Source: Paulinella micropora (Eukaryota > Cercozoa > Imbricatea > Euglyphida). From it: a DNA stretch of 29,611 bases. Both the position numbers and the translations under genes were made by a program. The notes under the pieces are model-generated. The model was not told the DNA's origin. It made no database searches and was given only the letters and a program-made list of their open reading frames with translations. The DNA is taken from the NCBI GenBank assembly GCA_009731375.1, contig BJOX01000094.1:241861-271471 (forward strand), in the 5' to 3' direction. The number at the start of each line of letters is the position of its first letter. Within the stretch, counting starts at the first letter, position 1. Shown in pieces: positions 19,367 to 28,463 of this stretch.

Positions 19367-20258
19367 TAATATTCTATCCTGTCCTATCCTATCCTATCCT
19401 ATACTATACTATCCTATACTAATCCTAACCCTAACCCTAACCCTAACCCTAATCCTAACCCTAGTCCTAATCCTAATCCTAATCATGGTCCTACTCCTAA
19501 TCCTAATCTTAATCGTACCCTACCCTACCCTACCCTCCCCTCCCTGCCCATCCTACCCTATCCTACCCTACCCTATACTATCCTATACTATACTATACTA
19601 TACTATACCATACTATACTATACTATACTATACTATACTATACTATACTATACTGTACTATACTATACTATACTATACTATACTATACTATACTATACTA
19701 TACTATGCTATGCTATGCTATGCTATACTATACTATACTATGCTATGCTATGCTATGCTATACTATACTATACTATACTATACTGTACTGTACTGTACTG
19801 TACTGTACTATACTATACTATACTATACTATACTATACTATACTATACTATACTATACTATACTATACTATATTGTACTGTACTGTACTGTACTGTACTA
19901 TACTATACTATACTATACTATGCTATACTATACTATACTATGCTATACTATACTATGCTGTGCTATACTATACTATACTATACTATACTATACTATACTA
20001 TACTATACTATACTATACTATGCTACACCATACCATACTATACTACACCATACTATACTAATACTAATACCAATACTAATACTAATTCTAATACGAATAC
20101 GAATACGAAGACCACACCAGACCAGGACAAACCAGGCCAGACCAGACCAGACCAGGACAGACCAGACCAGACCAGACCAGACCAGGACAGGACAGACCAG
20201 ACCAGACCAGACCAGACCAGACTAGACCAGACCAGACCAGACGAAACTATCCTATCCA
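19367..20258. repeat. Pentameric (CTATA/CTATC)n satellite with (GACCA)n
   Basis: About 890 bp of CTATC, CTATA, CTGTA and CTATG 5-mers, ending in ACCAG/GACCA 5-mers at 20105-20240. Frames read ILYYT repeats only. Confidence 0.95.
19423..19464. repeat. Interstitial telomere-type repeat (CCCTAA)n
   Basis: Four consecutive CCCTAA units followed by TCCTAA and CCCTAG variants. It grades into CCTAAT hexamers, so it may be an old internal telomere patch or a chance derivative of the neighbouring CTATC repeat. Confidence 0.7.
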
Positions 20259-20298
20259 ATCCTATCCTGTCGTATCCTGTTCTGTCCTATCCTCGTCC

Positions 20299-20299
<1 letters not shown>

Positions 20300-20337
<38 letters not shown>

Positions 20338-20554
20338 GTCTGTCTATCTATCTTTCTGTCTATCTATCTATCTGTCTATCTATCTATCTATCTCTGTGTT
20401 CTACAACAACAAATGCTAGTGAATCATTTTCCTTATGTATGTATGTGCATGTATATATATATACATATGTATATTTATTTATTTATTTATTTATTTCTTA
20501 TTATTATTATTTTTATTTCATTTTTATTTTTATTTTTATTTTTTAATATTTATT

Positions 20555-20585
<31 letters not shown>

Positions 20586-20640
20586 TGTATTTATTTATTT
20601 ATTTACTTATCTATTTATTTATTTTCTTTCAACCTGCAAC
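20300..20640. repeat. (TATC)n and (TTTA)n microsatellites
   Basis: TATC at 20300-20395, then TTTA/TTTTTA at about 20467-20625. A small island at 20398-20440 is unassigned. Confidence 0.9.
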
Positions 20641-20668
20641 CGTTGAACCCCGTGTGCAACTGCCAGTA

Positions 20669-20711
20669 TATGCTATGTGCTGTTAGCTCTGGCCCAAGTG
20701 GCGTTGGCTAG
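20669..20711 (+). pseudogene. Partial copy of the hydrophobic minisatellite/exon unit
   Basis: After GTGCAACTGCCAG| entry at codon position 3 gives ICYVLLALAQVALARA, a membrane-like stretch matching the 20991-21360 units. It merges into (GGA)n and the 218-N gap. Could be an intact TM exon whose right side is lost. Confidence 0.45.
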
Positions 20712-20743
20712 AGCAGGAGGAGGAGGAGGCAGGAGGGGGAGGG

Positions 20744-20961
20744 NNNNNNNNNNNNNNNNNNNNNNNNNNNNNNNNNNNNNNNNNNNNNNNNNNNNNNNNN
20801 NNNNNNNNNNNNNNNNNNNNNNNNNNNNNNNNNNNNNNNNNNNNNNNNNNNNNNNNNNNNNNNNNNNNNNNNNNNNNNNNNNNNNNNNNNNNNNNNNNNN
20901 NNNNNNNNNNNNNNNNNNNNNNNNNNNNNNNNNNNNNNNNNNNNNNNNNNNNNNNNNNNNN
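20744..20961. other. Assembly gap (218 N)
   Basis: Flanked on both sides by GGAGGGGGAGGG-type repeat. Confidence 0.99.
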
Positions 20962-20990
20962 GGAGGGGGAGGGAGGGAGGAGGATTGTGG

Positions 20991-21360
20991 CTGTGTTGTT
21001 AGTTCTGGCTGATCTGGCGTTGGCTAGACTGGTCTGTGTCAGTGCTCTTTGTAACTGTGCTGTTAGCTCTGGCTGGTTGGCTTGACTGGTCTGTGTCTGT
21101 GTTCTTTGTGGCTGTGTTGTTAGTTCTGGCTGATCTGGCGGTGGCTAGACTGGTCTGTGTCTGTGTTCTTTGTGGCTGTGTTTTTAAGTCTGGCTGATCT
21201 GTGGCGTTGGCTAGACTGGTCTGTGTCTGTGTTCTTTGTGGCTGTGTTATTAGTTCTGGCTCATGTGGCGGTGGCTAGACGGTCTGTGTCTGTGCTCTTT
21301 GTGGCTGTGTTGCTAGTTCTGGCTCATGTGGCGGTGGCTAGACTGGTCTGTGTCTGTGCT
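20991..21360 (+). repeat. Minisatellite, about six units of 57-66 bp encoding a hydrophobic segment
   Basis: Units begin CTGTGTTGTTAGTTCTGGCT at 20991, 21055, 21112, 21176, 21242 and 21305. One frame of each unit reads like SVSVFFVAVLLVLADLAVAR, a transmembrane-type sequence. Unit lengths are not multiples of three, so the array cannot be one continuous CDS. It appears to be amplified from the exon at 21342. Confidence 0.85.
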
Positions 21361-21411
21361 CTTTCTGGTCACTTTTGCCTACTCGCCTTTCGCAGACAAC
21401 CGACGCGCCTG
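21342..21411 (+). CDS. Candidate transmembrane exon (SVSVLFLVTFAYSP)
   Basis: Overlaps the last minisatellite unit. From GGCTAG| it reads WSVSVLFLVTFAYSP then FADNRRA and TG, exiting after two bases at |GTTCTC. The 21889 exon supplies G, giving Trp and RRAWVIVLISC, a phase-compatible join between two hydrophobic segments with a basic loop. The acceptor and the link back to 19365 are unresolved. Confidence 0.5.
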
Positions 21412-21422
21412 GTTCTCTCTCA

Positions 21423-21423
<1 letters not shown>

Positions 21424-21484
<61 letters not shown>

Positions 21485-21541
21485 CTCTCTCTCTCTCTTT
21501 CTCTTTCTATCTCTCGTATGCGTGTTACAAAGTTGGCGTTT

Positions 21542-21581
<40 letters not shown>

Positions 21582-21659
21582 TTTCCATCTCTCTGCCTGC
21601 TTCCATCTCTTCTTCCCCTCTCTACCCCCCCCCCCCCCCCCCCCCTCCCCACTCCCCCT
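21424..21659. repeat. (TATC)n, (CT)n and poly-C
   Basis: Simple tracts with a small unique island at 21505-21545, running to the gap. Confidence 0.9.
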
Positions 21660-21859
21660 NNNNNNNNNNNNNNNNNNNNNNNNNNNNNNNNNNNNNNNNN
21701 NNNNNNNNNNNNNNNNNNNNNNNNNNNNNNNNNNNNNNNNNNNNNNNNNNNNNNNNNNNNNNNNNNNNNNNNNNNNNNNNNNNNNNNNNNNNNNNNNNNN
21801 NNNNNNNNNNNNNNNNNNNNNNNNNNNNNNNNNNNNNNNNNNNNNNNNNNNNNNNNNNN
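21660..21859. other. Assembly gap (200 N)
   Basis: Exactly 200 N between C-rich and CT-rich sequence. Confidence 0.99.
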
Positions 21860-21888
21860 CCCCTCCTCTCTCTCTCTCTATGTTGCAG

Positions 21889-21937
21889 GGTGATAGTCCT
21901 GATTTCCTGTCTGGTTTTATCATGGCTAGGAAACGTG
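21889..21937 (+). CDS. Transmembrane exon (VIVLISCLVLSWLGNV)
   Basis: CTCTCTATGTTGCAG| is a textbook acceptor and GTG|GTAGAG a good donor. Entering at codon position 3 gives VIVLISCLVLSWLGNV, a hydrophobic helix, exiting in phase 0 into the 22432 exon (AVVWRFF). The other open frame (GDSPDFLSGF) exits in a phase that does not fit. RRAW, then helix, then WRFF resembles the start and end of one membrane span with charged ends. Confidence 0.7.
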
Positions 21938-22405
21938 GTAGAGGAAGAGAGAGAGAGAGAGAGAGGAGGAGGAGGAGAAGAATAACAAGAAGAAGAAGAA
22001 GAAGAAGAAGAAGAAGAAGAAGAAGAAGAAGAAGAAGAAGAAGAAGAAGAAGAACAAGGAGAACAAGAAGAAGGACAAGAAGAAGAACAAGAACAAGAAG
22101 GATAACAAGAAGAAGAACAAGGAGAACAAAAAGAAGAAGGAAGAACACGATGAAGAAGAAGAAGAAGAAGAAGAAGAAGAAGAAGGAAGAGGAGGAGGAG
22201 AAGAAGAAGAAGAAGAAGAAGAAGAAGAAGAACAAAAAGAAGAAGGAAGAAAACGAAAAAGAAGAAGAAGAAGAAGAAGTGGAAGAAGAAGAAGAAGAAG
22301 TGGAAGAAGAAGAAGAAGAAGAAGAAGAAGAAGGAGAAGAAGAACAGCAACAACAACAACAACAACAACAAAGAAGAAGAAGAAGAACAACAACAACAAC
22401 AAATA
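21938..22405. repeat. (GAA)n/(AGG)n purine tract
   Basis: About 460 bp of purine-only strand (GA, AGA, GAACAA) ending in (CAA)n. Prone to triplex (H-DNA). It translates to Lys/Glu or Arg homopolymers and is intronic, immediately after a splice donor. Confidence 0.95.
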
Positions 22406-22431
22406 TAGGCGTATGTTGTTACCATGCGCAG

Positions 22432-22500
22432 GCGGTGGTTTGGCGTTTCTTCAGTGAGCAAACCAGACATAACACACTGTTTCAACAATGGCAAACGAGG
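22432..22500 (+). CDS. Membrane-proximal exon (AVVWRFFSEQTRHN...)
   Basis: ATGCGCAG| acceptor and AGG|GTCTCT donor enclose 23 codons, AVVWRFFSEQTRHN then TLFQQWQTR, phase 0 to 0. A hydrophobic start continuing the previous helix, then a polar, basic loop, presumably cytosolic. Phase-compatible with 21889 and 23412. Confidence 0.65.
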
Positions 22501-22515
22501 GTCTCTGTCTGCCTG

Positions 22516-22548
<33 letters not shown>

Positions 22549-22680
22549 CGCCCCCCCCCTCCCATCCCGAAAATCCAACCTTCACCTTTTCTCCATCAAT
22601 AGTAGTGCTATGTCAATTGTCAAGCAACCCGTCACATGTGGGCTTCTTGTCGTCAGGAGCTGTGCTATGCTATGCTAAGA
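22501..22680 (+). other. (CA)n plus unique intronic sequence
   Basis: A CA tract with C run, then about 110 bp unique (22565-22675) containing VKQPVTCGLLVVR in one frame. No convincing splice pair, so left unassigned. Confidence 0.4.
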
Positions 22681-22791
22681 TAAGATAAGAAAGATAAGAT
22701 AAGATAAGGTAAGATAAGATAAGATAAGATAAGATAAGATCAGATAAGATCAGATCAGATCAGACCATGTAAGATAAGATAAGATAAGATA

Positions 22792-22823
<32 letters not shown>

Positions 22824-22879
22824 ATAAGATAAGATAAGATAAGATAAGATAAAAGATAAGATTAGATCANNNNNNNNNN
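22672..22879. repeat. (AAGAT)n pentamer tract and 10-N gap
   Basis: AAGAT 5-mers with CAGAT variants, ending at a gap (22870-22879). Confidence 0.95.
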
Positions 22880-23013
22880 GTCCCCCGTTTGTTCACGTTC
22901 TTAGTATGTTTTCGTGAGTTCATTCGTGTCATCAAATTTGTTTTTCTTTTCTTTTCTTTTCTGTAAATAATTTTCGTTTGGCCTGATCTCCTGCCGTTGC
23001 CATTTTCCCCTAG
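22880..23013 (+). other. Unique intron end with strong acceptor
   Basis: T-rich unique DNA ending GCCATTTTCCCCTAG, the best-looking acceptor before the VDIHRW exon family. It precedes the first edge copy at 23014. Confidence 0.6.
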
Positions 23014-23105
23014 GTGGACACCCATATCTATCTATCTTGTCTGTTTGTTTGCTTGTGTTTGTTTCGTTTGTTTTGTTTGCCTTTGGCCACCACAGGTGGA
23101 CACCC

Positions 23106-23138
<33 letters not shown>

Positions 23139-23300
23139 GGTGGATATCCATCGCTGGGCCCTGCCCGCCTGTCTTCTCTATCTATCCATCTATCTATTCT
23201 ATCTATCTATCTATTGTATCTATCTATCTATTCTTTTCTATCTATCTATCTATCTATCTAGGTGGACATCCATCGCTGGGCCCTGCCCGTCTGTCTTCTC
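23014..23300 (+). repeat. Four 5'-edge copies of the VDIHRWALPACL exon
   Basis: 23014-23026 and 23096-23107 keep only VDTH after TAG/CAG. 23140-23178 (VDIHRWALPACLL, identical DNA to the full exon) and 23262-23300 (VDIHRWALPVCLL, two changes) keep 39 nt. All then turn into TATC repeat at TCTTCTC or CACCCAT. Confidence 0.85.
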
Positions 23301-23411
23301 TATCTATCTATCTATCCATCTATCTATTCTATCTATCTATCTATTCTATCTATCTATCTATTCTTTTCTATCTATCTATCTATCTACCTATCTATCTACC
23401 TATCTATCTAG

Positions 23412-23477
23412 GTGGATATCCATCGCTGGGCCCTGCCCGCCTGTCTTCTCTTCGGGATGGTTCACCCGGTGCGTTGC
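23412..23477 (+). CDS. Transmembrane exon (VDIHRWALPACLLFGMVHP)
   Basis: CTATCTAG| acceptor and TGC|GTAGGT donor enclose 22 codons, VDIHRWALPACLLFGMVHP then VRC, phase 0 to 0. Charged start, hydrophobic core, basic end: a short membrane segment. It is the only complete member after four truncated copies. Phase-compatible with 22432 and 23747. Confidence 0.75.
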
Positions 23478-23746
23478 GTAGGTGGATAGATAGATAGATA
23501 GATAGACAGATATAGAGAGAGAGAGAGATACGTAGATAGATAGATAGATAGATATAGATAGGTAGATAGATAGATAGATTAGATGTGTGTATGTATGTAC
23601 AAATGTATGTATTTTTGTATGTAGGCAGTTGACTGTTTTTGTGTATGTGTGTATGTAAGTATGCAGGTATGTGTGTGTTTGCGTCTATGTATGTGTGTAT
23701 GTATGTAAATCTATCTATCTATCTATCTATCTATCTACATGTATAG
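23478..23746. repeat. (GATA)n, (TATG)n, (TATC)n intron
   Basis: Starts with the GTAGGTGGATAG donor and ends CATGTATAG. No coding island seen. Confidence 0.9.
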
Positions 23747-23786
23747 GCCGAAATATCTATATTGGCAACTGGTCTCTTTCGTAGCG
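23747..23786 (+). CDS. Hydrophobic micro-exon (AEISILATGLFRS)
   Basis: GTATAG| acceptor, AGCG|GTATCT donor. Reads AEISILATGLFRS plus one base. The 24754 exon begins GT GCC, completing Gly. Two edge copies, near 24073-24097 (ATGLLRC) and 24180-24207 (ILGTRLFRS), keep the same frame. Against the former, four of five differences are third-position, which supports the reading. Likely part of a membrane helix or re-entrant loop. Confidence 0.7.
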
Positions 23787-23850
23787 GTATCTATCTATCT
23801 ATCTTATATCTATCTTGTCTATCTATCTATCTTGTCTATCTATCTATCTG

Positions 23851-23903
<53 letters not shown>

Positions 23904-24070
23904 ATATCTACCTATCTATCTATCTATCTATCTTTCTATCTATCTTTCTATCTATCCATATATCTGTTAATCTATCTACCTATCTACCTATGTATCTATC
24001 TATATAGATATCTATCTATCTATCTATCTATCCGTCTACCTACCTATCTATCTATCTATCTATCTATCTA
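23787..24070. repeat. (TATC)n microsatellite
   Basis: TATC with TACC and TTTC variants between the exon and its first edge copy. Confidence 0.95.
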
Positions 24071-24130
24071 TCTGCAACGGGGCTGTTGCGTTGCGCTACA
24101 TGCATACATACATATACACACCTACTATCA

Positions 24131-24178
<48 letters not shown>

Positions 24179-24210
24179 CTATATTGGGAACGCGGCTGTT
24201 TCGTAGCGGT
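24071..24210 (+). repeat. Two 3'-edge copies of the ILATGLFRS exon
   Basis: 24073-24097 ends TTGCG|CTACAT (donor lost). 24180-24207 ends TAGCG|GTACAT (donor kept). Both emerge from TATC repeat on the left. Confidence 0.75.
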
Positions 24211-24495
24211 ACATACATATATGCATACACATACATACATGCATACATACATACATGCATACATACATACATGCATACAATACATACATATACATACATA
24301 CATAGATAGATAAATACATACATACATACATACATACATACGTATACATACATACATACATACATATCCGTCGGCGGCACCAGTCACCGGTTAGCTGCAN
24401 NNNNNNNNNATACATCTACATAATACATCCACATCTACGTCTACGTCTATATCATGTCTAGCCGCAGGTGGTATTAACCACCCATACATACATAC
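24211..24495 (+). repeat. (CATA)n with two edge copies of the 24754 exon and a gap
   Basis: 24367-24399 reads VGGTSHRLAA, matching GATNHRFSA of the 24754 exon with GGC/GGT, ACC/ACT and GCA/GCC silent changes, then a gap (24400-24409). 24469-24485 reads GINHP after CCGCAG|. Both are decayed 5' edges. Confidence 0.7.
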
Positions 24496-24711
24496 ATGAG
24501 AAGTTCCTAGTTCTTAAGTGCAATCAGCCATGACTTCAAGCGCTTCGTTCTCAGTCAATACTGGTGTCCAGAATCTGTATCTTAGCTCATTAGGAAGCTC
24601 TTAACGAGGGCTTTAAAACGAGCCACTGCACAAGCGACAGCAACCAGCATTGGCTGAGATCGAAACGCTTGAAGTCATTGCTCATTGTACTTAAGAACTA
24701 GGAAGTTCTCA
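24496..24711. mobile_element. MITE-like foldback element, copy 2
   Basis: 216 bp with terminal inverted repeats of about 65-70 bp, starting ATGAGAAGTTCCTAGTTCTT and ending AAGAACTAGGAAGTTCTCAT, around a short divergent centre. Related to 12884-13093 along the TIRs. It lies within CATA repeat, so target duplications are not readable. Confidence 0.85.
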
Positions 24712-24753
24712 TATATACATACATACATACATACATATACTGTCCACCTGTAG

Positions 24754-24812
24754 GTGCCACTAACCACCGGTTTTCTGCCCCACTAGGCCCCATCCATCGC
24801 CTGAATTTACTG
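24754..24812 (+). CDS. Loop exon (ATNHRFSAPLGPIHRLNLL)
   Basis: CACCTGTAG| acceptor and CTG|GTCTAT donor. Entry at codon position 2 completes Gly from 23747, then ATNHRFSAPLGPIHRLNLL, exiting in phase 0 into 26782. Three partial copies share this frame (24367, 24469 and 26655). The donor is non-ideal (GTCTAT). Confidence 0.7.
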
Positions 24813-24837
24813 GTCTATCTATCTATCTTATCTTTTA

Positions 24838-24871
<34 letters not shown>

Positions 24872-25048
24872 AATATCTATCTATCTGTTCTATCTATCTA
24901 TCTATCTATCTATCTGTTCTATCTATCTCTTCTATCTATCTATCTATGCTATCTATTCTATCTACCTACCTATCTATCTAATTATCTATCTAATTATCTA
25001 TCTATCTATCTATCTATCTATCGATATCTATCTAACTATCTATCTAAA

Positions 25049-25080
<32 letters not shown>

Positions 25081-25367
25081 CATCTATCTATCTATTCTAT
25101 CTCTCTACTTATCTACCTACCTACCTACCTACCTATCTATCTATCTATCTATCTATCTACTATCTATTCTATCTATTCTATCTATTCTATCTCTACCTAA
25201 GCTATCTATCTACCTATCTATCTTCCTATCTATTTATCGATCTATCTATATATCTAACTATCTATCTATCTATCTAAATATATATATATATATATAATCT
25301 ATCTATTCTATCTATTCTATCTCTCTACCTATCTACCTACCTATCTATCTACCTATCTATCTATCTG

Positions 25368-25402
<35 letters not shown>

Positions 25403-25403
25403 G
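24813..25403. repeat. (TATC)n with TATTC, TAAC and TACC variants
   Basis: About 590 bp of degenerate TATC, including an AT run near 25275. No coding island. Confidence 0.95.
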
Positions 25404-26265
25404 TGCTTTCTTCGTTTTGAAGACGCATGCCCCTTTGACCTCTCCTGAACTCGCCTCATCGGAACCCGTAATCCCCGTTTAATCTCTTGGGTCATCAACG
25501 CAAGCACAAACTCGGTTATTACCCACGACCTTAGACGTCTGTGGGGAATCATTCCCAACAAGTGTGCTCTCTGTTCTGGTCAAGCACATTTATGTCACAT
25601 CCTCTCGAGTTGCCATGTTGCCCTCAAACAAGGCCGTTATACCTGGCGTCACGACTCTGTGCTCCACTATTGAAACACCCCTTCAAAAACACATCGAGAG
25701 CCATAGCAAACGCTCCCCTATAGACCAAAATGAATCAAAGTCTATGTTTGTGAAAGAGGGCGAGCAGAAGCCTAAGGGGCAGTCATTTCATCGTCCATCT
25801 CTGCTCGACACCGCAAACAATTGGCAGCTCCAAACCCAATACACCGGTTCTGAGCAAGCCTTTCCTGTCCACATCTGTGTCACTGACCTCCGCCCCGATA
25901 TTGTTGTCTGGTCATTGTCTACCAAGAAGTGTATACTGATCGAACTCACGTGCCCGGTCGAGGAAAACATCCTTGACGCACGAGCCTACAAGACCAGCCG
26001 ATACAATGGGCTCAAATCTCAAATCGAGGACAACGGATGGACCTGCCACCTTCGACCAATCGAATGCGGGGCTCGCGGCATGGTATCGTTCTCTGTTCAT
26101 CGATGTTTCCGCGCCTTGGGTTTTTCCCATCCCCAATCCAAATCCCTTTGCTTCAAGCTATCGTCCTGCGTAGCTCGTTGCTCTTTTGCGATTTATCGCT
26201 CCTGTGCAGTCAAAAATTGGACTAATCTTCCTCTAGTCCGTATCGGTGACTGCATTCCGTCATAG
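25404..26265 (+). pseudogene. LINE element A: C-terminal CCHC zinc motif and RLE-type endonuclease, frameshifted
   Basis: The 3' end of a non-LTR retrotransposon polyprotein. One frame, open from about 25449 to 25670, carries C-x2-C-x7-H-x4-C (codons 25563, 25572, 25596, 25611) followed by ALKQGRYTWRHDSVL. A second frame continues to the stop at 26263. It carries LRPDIVVW, then E fourteen residues after the Asp (ILIELTCP), and K-x3-Y (KTSRY), the PD...E...K layout of the restriction-like endonuclease of R2/NeSL/HERO-type LINEs. CCHC followed by RPD is diagnostic of that group; reverse transcriptase would be upstream and is absent. At least one frameshift (near 25670) and an upstream stop make it non-functional. 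It inserts into the intron between exons 24754 and 26782. Confidence 0.8.
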
Positions 26266-26575
26266 CCGTCCAGTGTTGCATAGCCCGGGCTAGGTCCCTT
26301 CGGGGGTTTAGGCCTTATACAATGTCATCATTGTAGCTTGCGCAAGCTTACGGTGCTCAAAACACTTGGACTAACGGCTTCCTTTTCTTTCCCTTCTTCC
26401 TTATCCTCCCCACTCTCCATTCCTAGATTGCCTTTTTCTTCAACGTCCTCTTCTTTTTTCCAGAACACAGTCTACCCGTGATTCCCATCCCGGACACATG
26501 CACAGTACACAAATTACTGTTTGATGTGAAACTGCGTTCCTTTGCAAGGACTACATTCCTTTTGCGACATCTCAT
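26251..26575 (+). mobile_element. LINE element A 3' UTR, copy 3
   Basis: Directly continues the LINE remnant, so it identifies the copies at 8866-9195 and 16064-16265 as 3' ends of the same family. Ends TTTTGCGACATCTCAT, then TCTATCTATT and (CTAT)n. Confidence 0.85.
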
Positions 26576-26602
26576 TCTATCTATTCTACCTATCTATCTA
26601 TC

Positions 26603-26654
<52 letters not shown>

Positions 26655-26781
26655 GACACCCACCGCTTGAAATTACTTCATACATACACACATACATACA
26701 TGCATACATACACACATACATACATACATACATACATACATATTCATCCATATCCATATTCACATCGACGTGTCTGTCTAG
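26576..26781. repeat. (CTAT)n tail, exon fragment and (CATA)n intron end
   Basis: 26655-26678 reads DTHRLKLL, a 3'-edge copy of PIHRLNLL from the 24754 exon (CAC/CAT and TTG/CTG silent). The intron ends GTCTGTCTAG. Confidence 0.8.
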
Positions 26782-26898
26782 GCTTGGGGATTGTTCCCCT
26801 TTCTCATCCGGACGTTACCCACATTACTGTTAGCCGTTTCGTTTGTCCTGGAGAGAGAAACGGCCGCGCTGGGCCGGATGGGCCAGTTAGCCGTCGGG
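26782..26898 (+). CDS. Transmembrane exon ([19 protein letters not shown]...)
   Basis: GTCTAG| acceptor and GGG|GTAAGA consensus donor enclose 39 codons in phase 0 to 0: [19 protein letters not shown] then [15 protein letters not shown] and QLAVG. A clear membrane span of about 20 residues followed by a charged loop. A second open frame ([10 protein letters not shown]) lacks hydrophobic logic and compatible phase. No edge copies were noticed. Confidence 0.8.
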
Positions 26899-27126
<228 letters not shown>

Positions 27127-27174
27127 CACGCTTGTCTTAGATTCATAGATGCATGAAATCAATTTGACCCACCA

Positions 27175-27290
27175 CCACCCCCCCCCCCCCTTTTTTGGGG
27201 GGGGGGGGCCGGGNNNNNNNNNNAAAAAAATTTGCCCCCCCCCCCCCCCCCCCCCCCCTTTTTTGGGGGGGGGGGGCCGGGCGGGGGCCG
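27175..27290. other. Duplicated C/T/G homopolymer block across a 10-N gap
   Basis: A poly-C, TTTTTT, poly-G, CCGGG block occurs just before and just after the gap at 27214-27223. This looks like a failed overlap in assembly rather than biology. Confidence 0.75.
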
Positions 27291-27367
27291 CATAGTTTAC
27301 TATTTTACTTGCATATGTTTATGTCTGTCTCGGGTGTCATATTCCATTCCTTCTTCCTGCGCAATCG

Positions 27368-27391
27368 TATTATTATTATTACTACTACTAC

Positions 27392-27443
<52 letters not shown>

Positions 27444-27456
27444 TTTATTGTTGTTG

Positions 27457-27515
<59 letters not shown>
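27368..27515. repeat. (ATT)n microsatellite
   Basis: ATT/ACT trinucleotides with a TTGTTGTTG interruption, leading to the ATTACCCCAG acceptor. Confidence 0.95.
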
Positions 27516-27517
<2 letters not shown>

Positions 27518-27521
27518 CCAG

Positions 27522-27585
27522 GCGGTGGCGTGTTGCCTGGTCAGTCTAGCCTGGTGGCAGCTGATATGGCCAACACGACAGAAGC
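27522..27585 (+). pseudogene. Copy 1 of the VVACCLVSLAL exon, frameshifted
   Basis: CCCCAG| acceptor, then AVACCLVSLA, a one-base deletion (CTAGCCTGG against CTGGCCCTGG), then TATG repeat at GAAGC. Confidence 0.8.
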
Positions 27586-27612
27586 ATGTATGTATGTATG
27601 TATGTATGACAG

Positions 27613-27684
27613 GTGGTGGCGTGTTGCCTGGTCAGTCTGGCCCTGGTGGCAGCTGATATGGCAAACACGACAGAAGCGGTGGCT
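27613..27684 (+). pseudogene. Copy 2 of the VVACCLVSLAL exon, 3'-truncated
   Basis: GACAG| acceptor and 24 intact codons VVACCLVSLALVAAD then MANTTEAVA, followed by TATG repeat instead of SDT and a donor. Confidence 0.8.
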
Positions 27685-27707
27685 ATGTATGTATGTATGT
27701 ATAACAG

Positions 27708-27790
27708 GTGGTGGCGTGTTGCCTGGTCAGTCTGGCCCTGGTGGCAGCTGATATGGCCAACACGACAGAAGCGGTGGCCTCAGACACCAG
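27708..27790 (+). CDS. Transmembrane exon (VVACCLVSLALVAAD...)
   Basis: TAACAG| acceptor and CCAG|GTTTTA donor. 27 codons, VVACCLVSLALVAAD then MANTTEAVASDT, plus AG. A hydrophobic span then a short polar segment. It enters in phase 0 from 26782 and exits after two bases. The 28273 exon supplies G, completing Arg and leading into a basic tail. NTT would be a glycosylation sequon only if this side were extracellular. Confidence 0.75.
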
Positions 27791-28018
27791 GTTTTAACTA
27801 TCTATCTATCGATCTACGACATATACAAATGTATATACATACATACATACATACATAAATGTATATGCATACATACATACATGCACACATACATACATAC
27901 ATATATACACACAGGCGAACAGCAGATAAGCTTCGCAGACATATACATACATACATCATACATACATACATACATATATACATACATGCATGCATACATA
28001 CATGCATGCATAAATACA

Positions 28019-28050
<32 letters not shown>

Positions 28051-28272
28051 CATACATGCATACATACATACATGCATGCATACATACATACATACATACA
28101 TAATTGTAGATACGTACACACATACATACATACATACATACATAGATACATAGATAAATGTACATACATACACACATACATACATGCATACATACATATA
28201 TACATACATACATACATTCAGTACATACATGCATACATACATACACATGCATACATACATACGTACATACAG
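27791..28272. repeat. (CATA)n with a 5'-edge copy of the RTADKLRRH exon
   Basis: 27915-27941 follows ACACAG| and reads RTADKLRRH with CGA/CGG and CGC/CGA silent differences from the 28273 exon, then CATA repeat. The rest is CATA. Confidence 0.8.
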
Positions 28273-28313
28273 GCGGACAGCAGATAAGCTTCGAAGACAC
28301 TCGCGCTCTAAAA
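28273..28313 (+). CDS. Basic tail exon (RTADKLRRHSRSK)
   Basis: CATACAG| acceptor and AAAA|GTAAAA donor. The single first base completes Arg from 27708, then RTADKLRRHSRSK, exiting after one base. A strongly basic segment straight after the last hydrophobic exon is expected on the cytosolic side. A 5'-edge copy (27915) and a 3'-edge copy (29004-29018, ACTCGCGCTCTAAAA|GTAACA) flank it. No following exon or stop was found. Confidence 0.7.
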
Positions 28314-28316
28314 GTA

Positions 28317-28318
<2 letters not shown>

Positions 28319-28398
<80 letters not shown>

Positions 28399-28399
28399 G

Positions 28400-28461
<62 letters not shown>
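28319..28461. repeat. (GATA)n microsatellite
   Basis: Uninterrupted except for one GATG. Confidence 0.95.
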
Positions 28462-28462
<1 letters not shown>

Positions 28463-28463
28463 T

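Noticed and set aside
21938-22405. Lys/Glu/Arg-rich low-complexity protein
   Set aside because: Purine trinucleotide repeat immediately downstream of a good splice donor, therefore intron.
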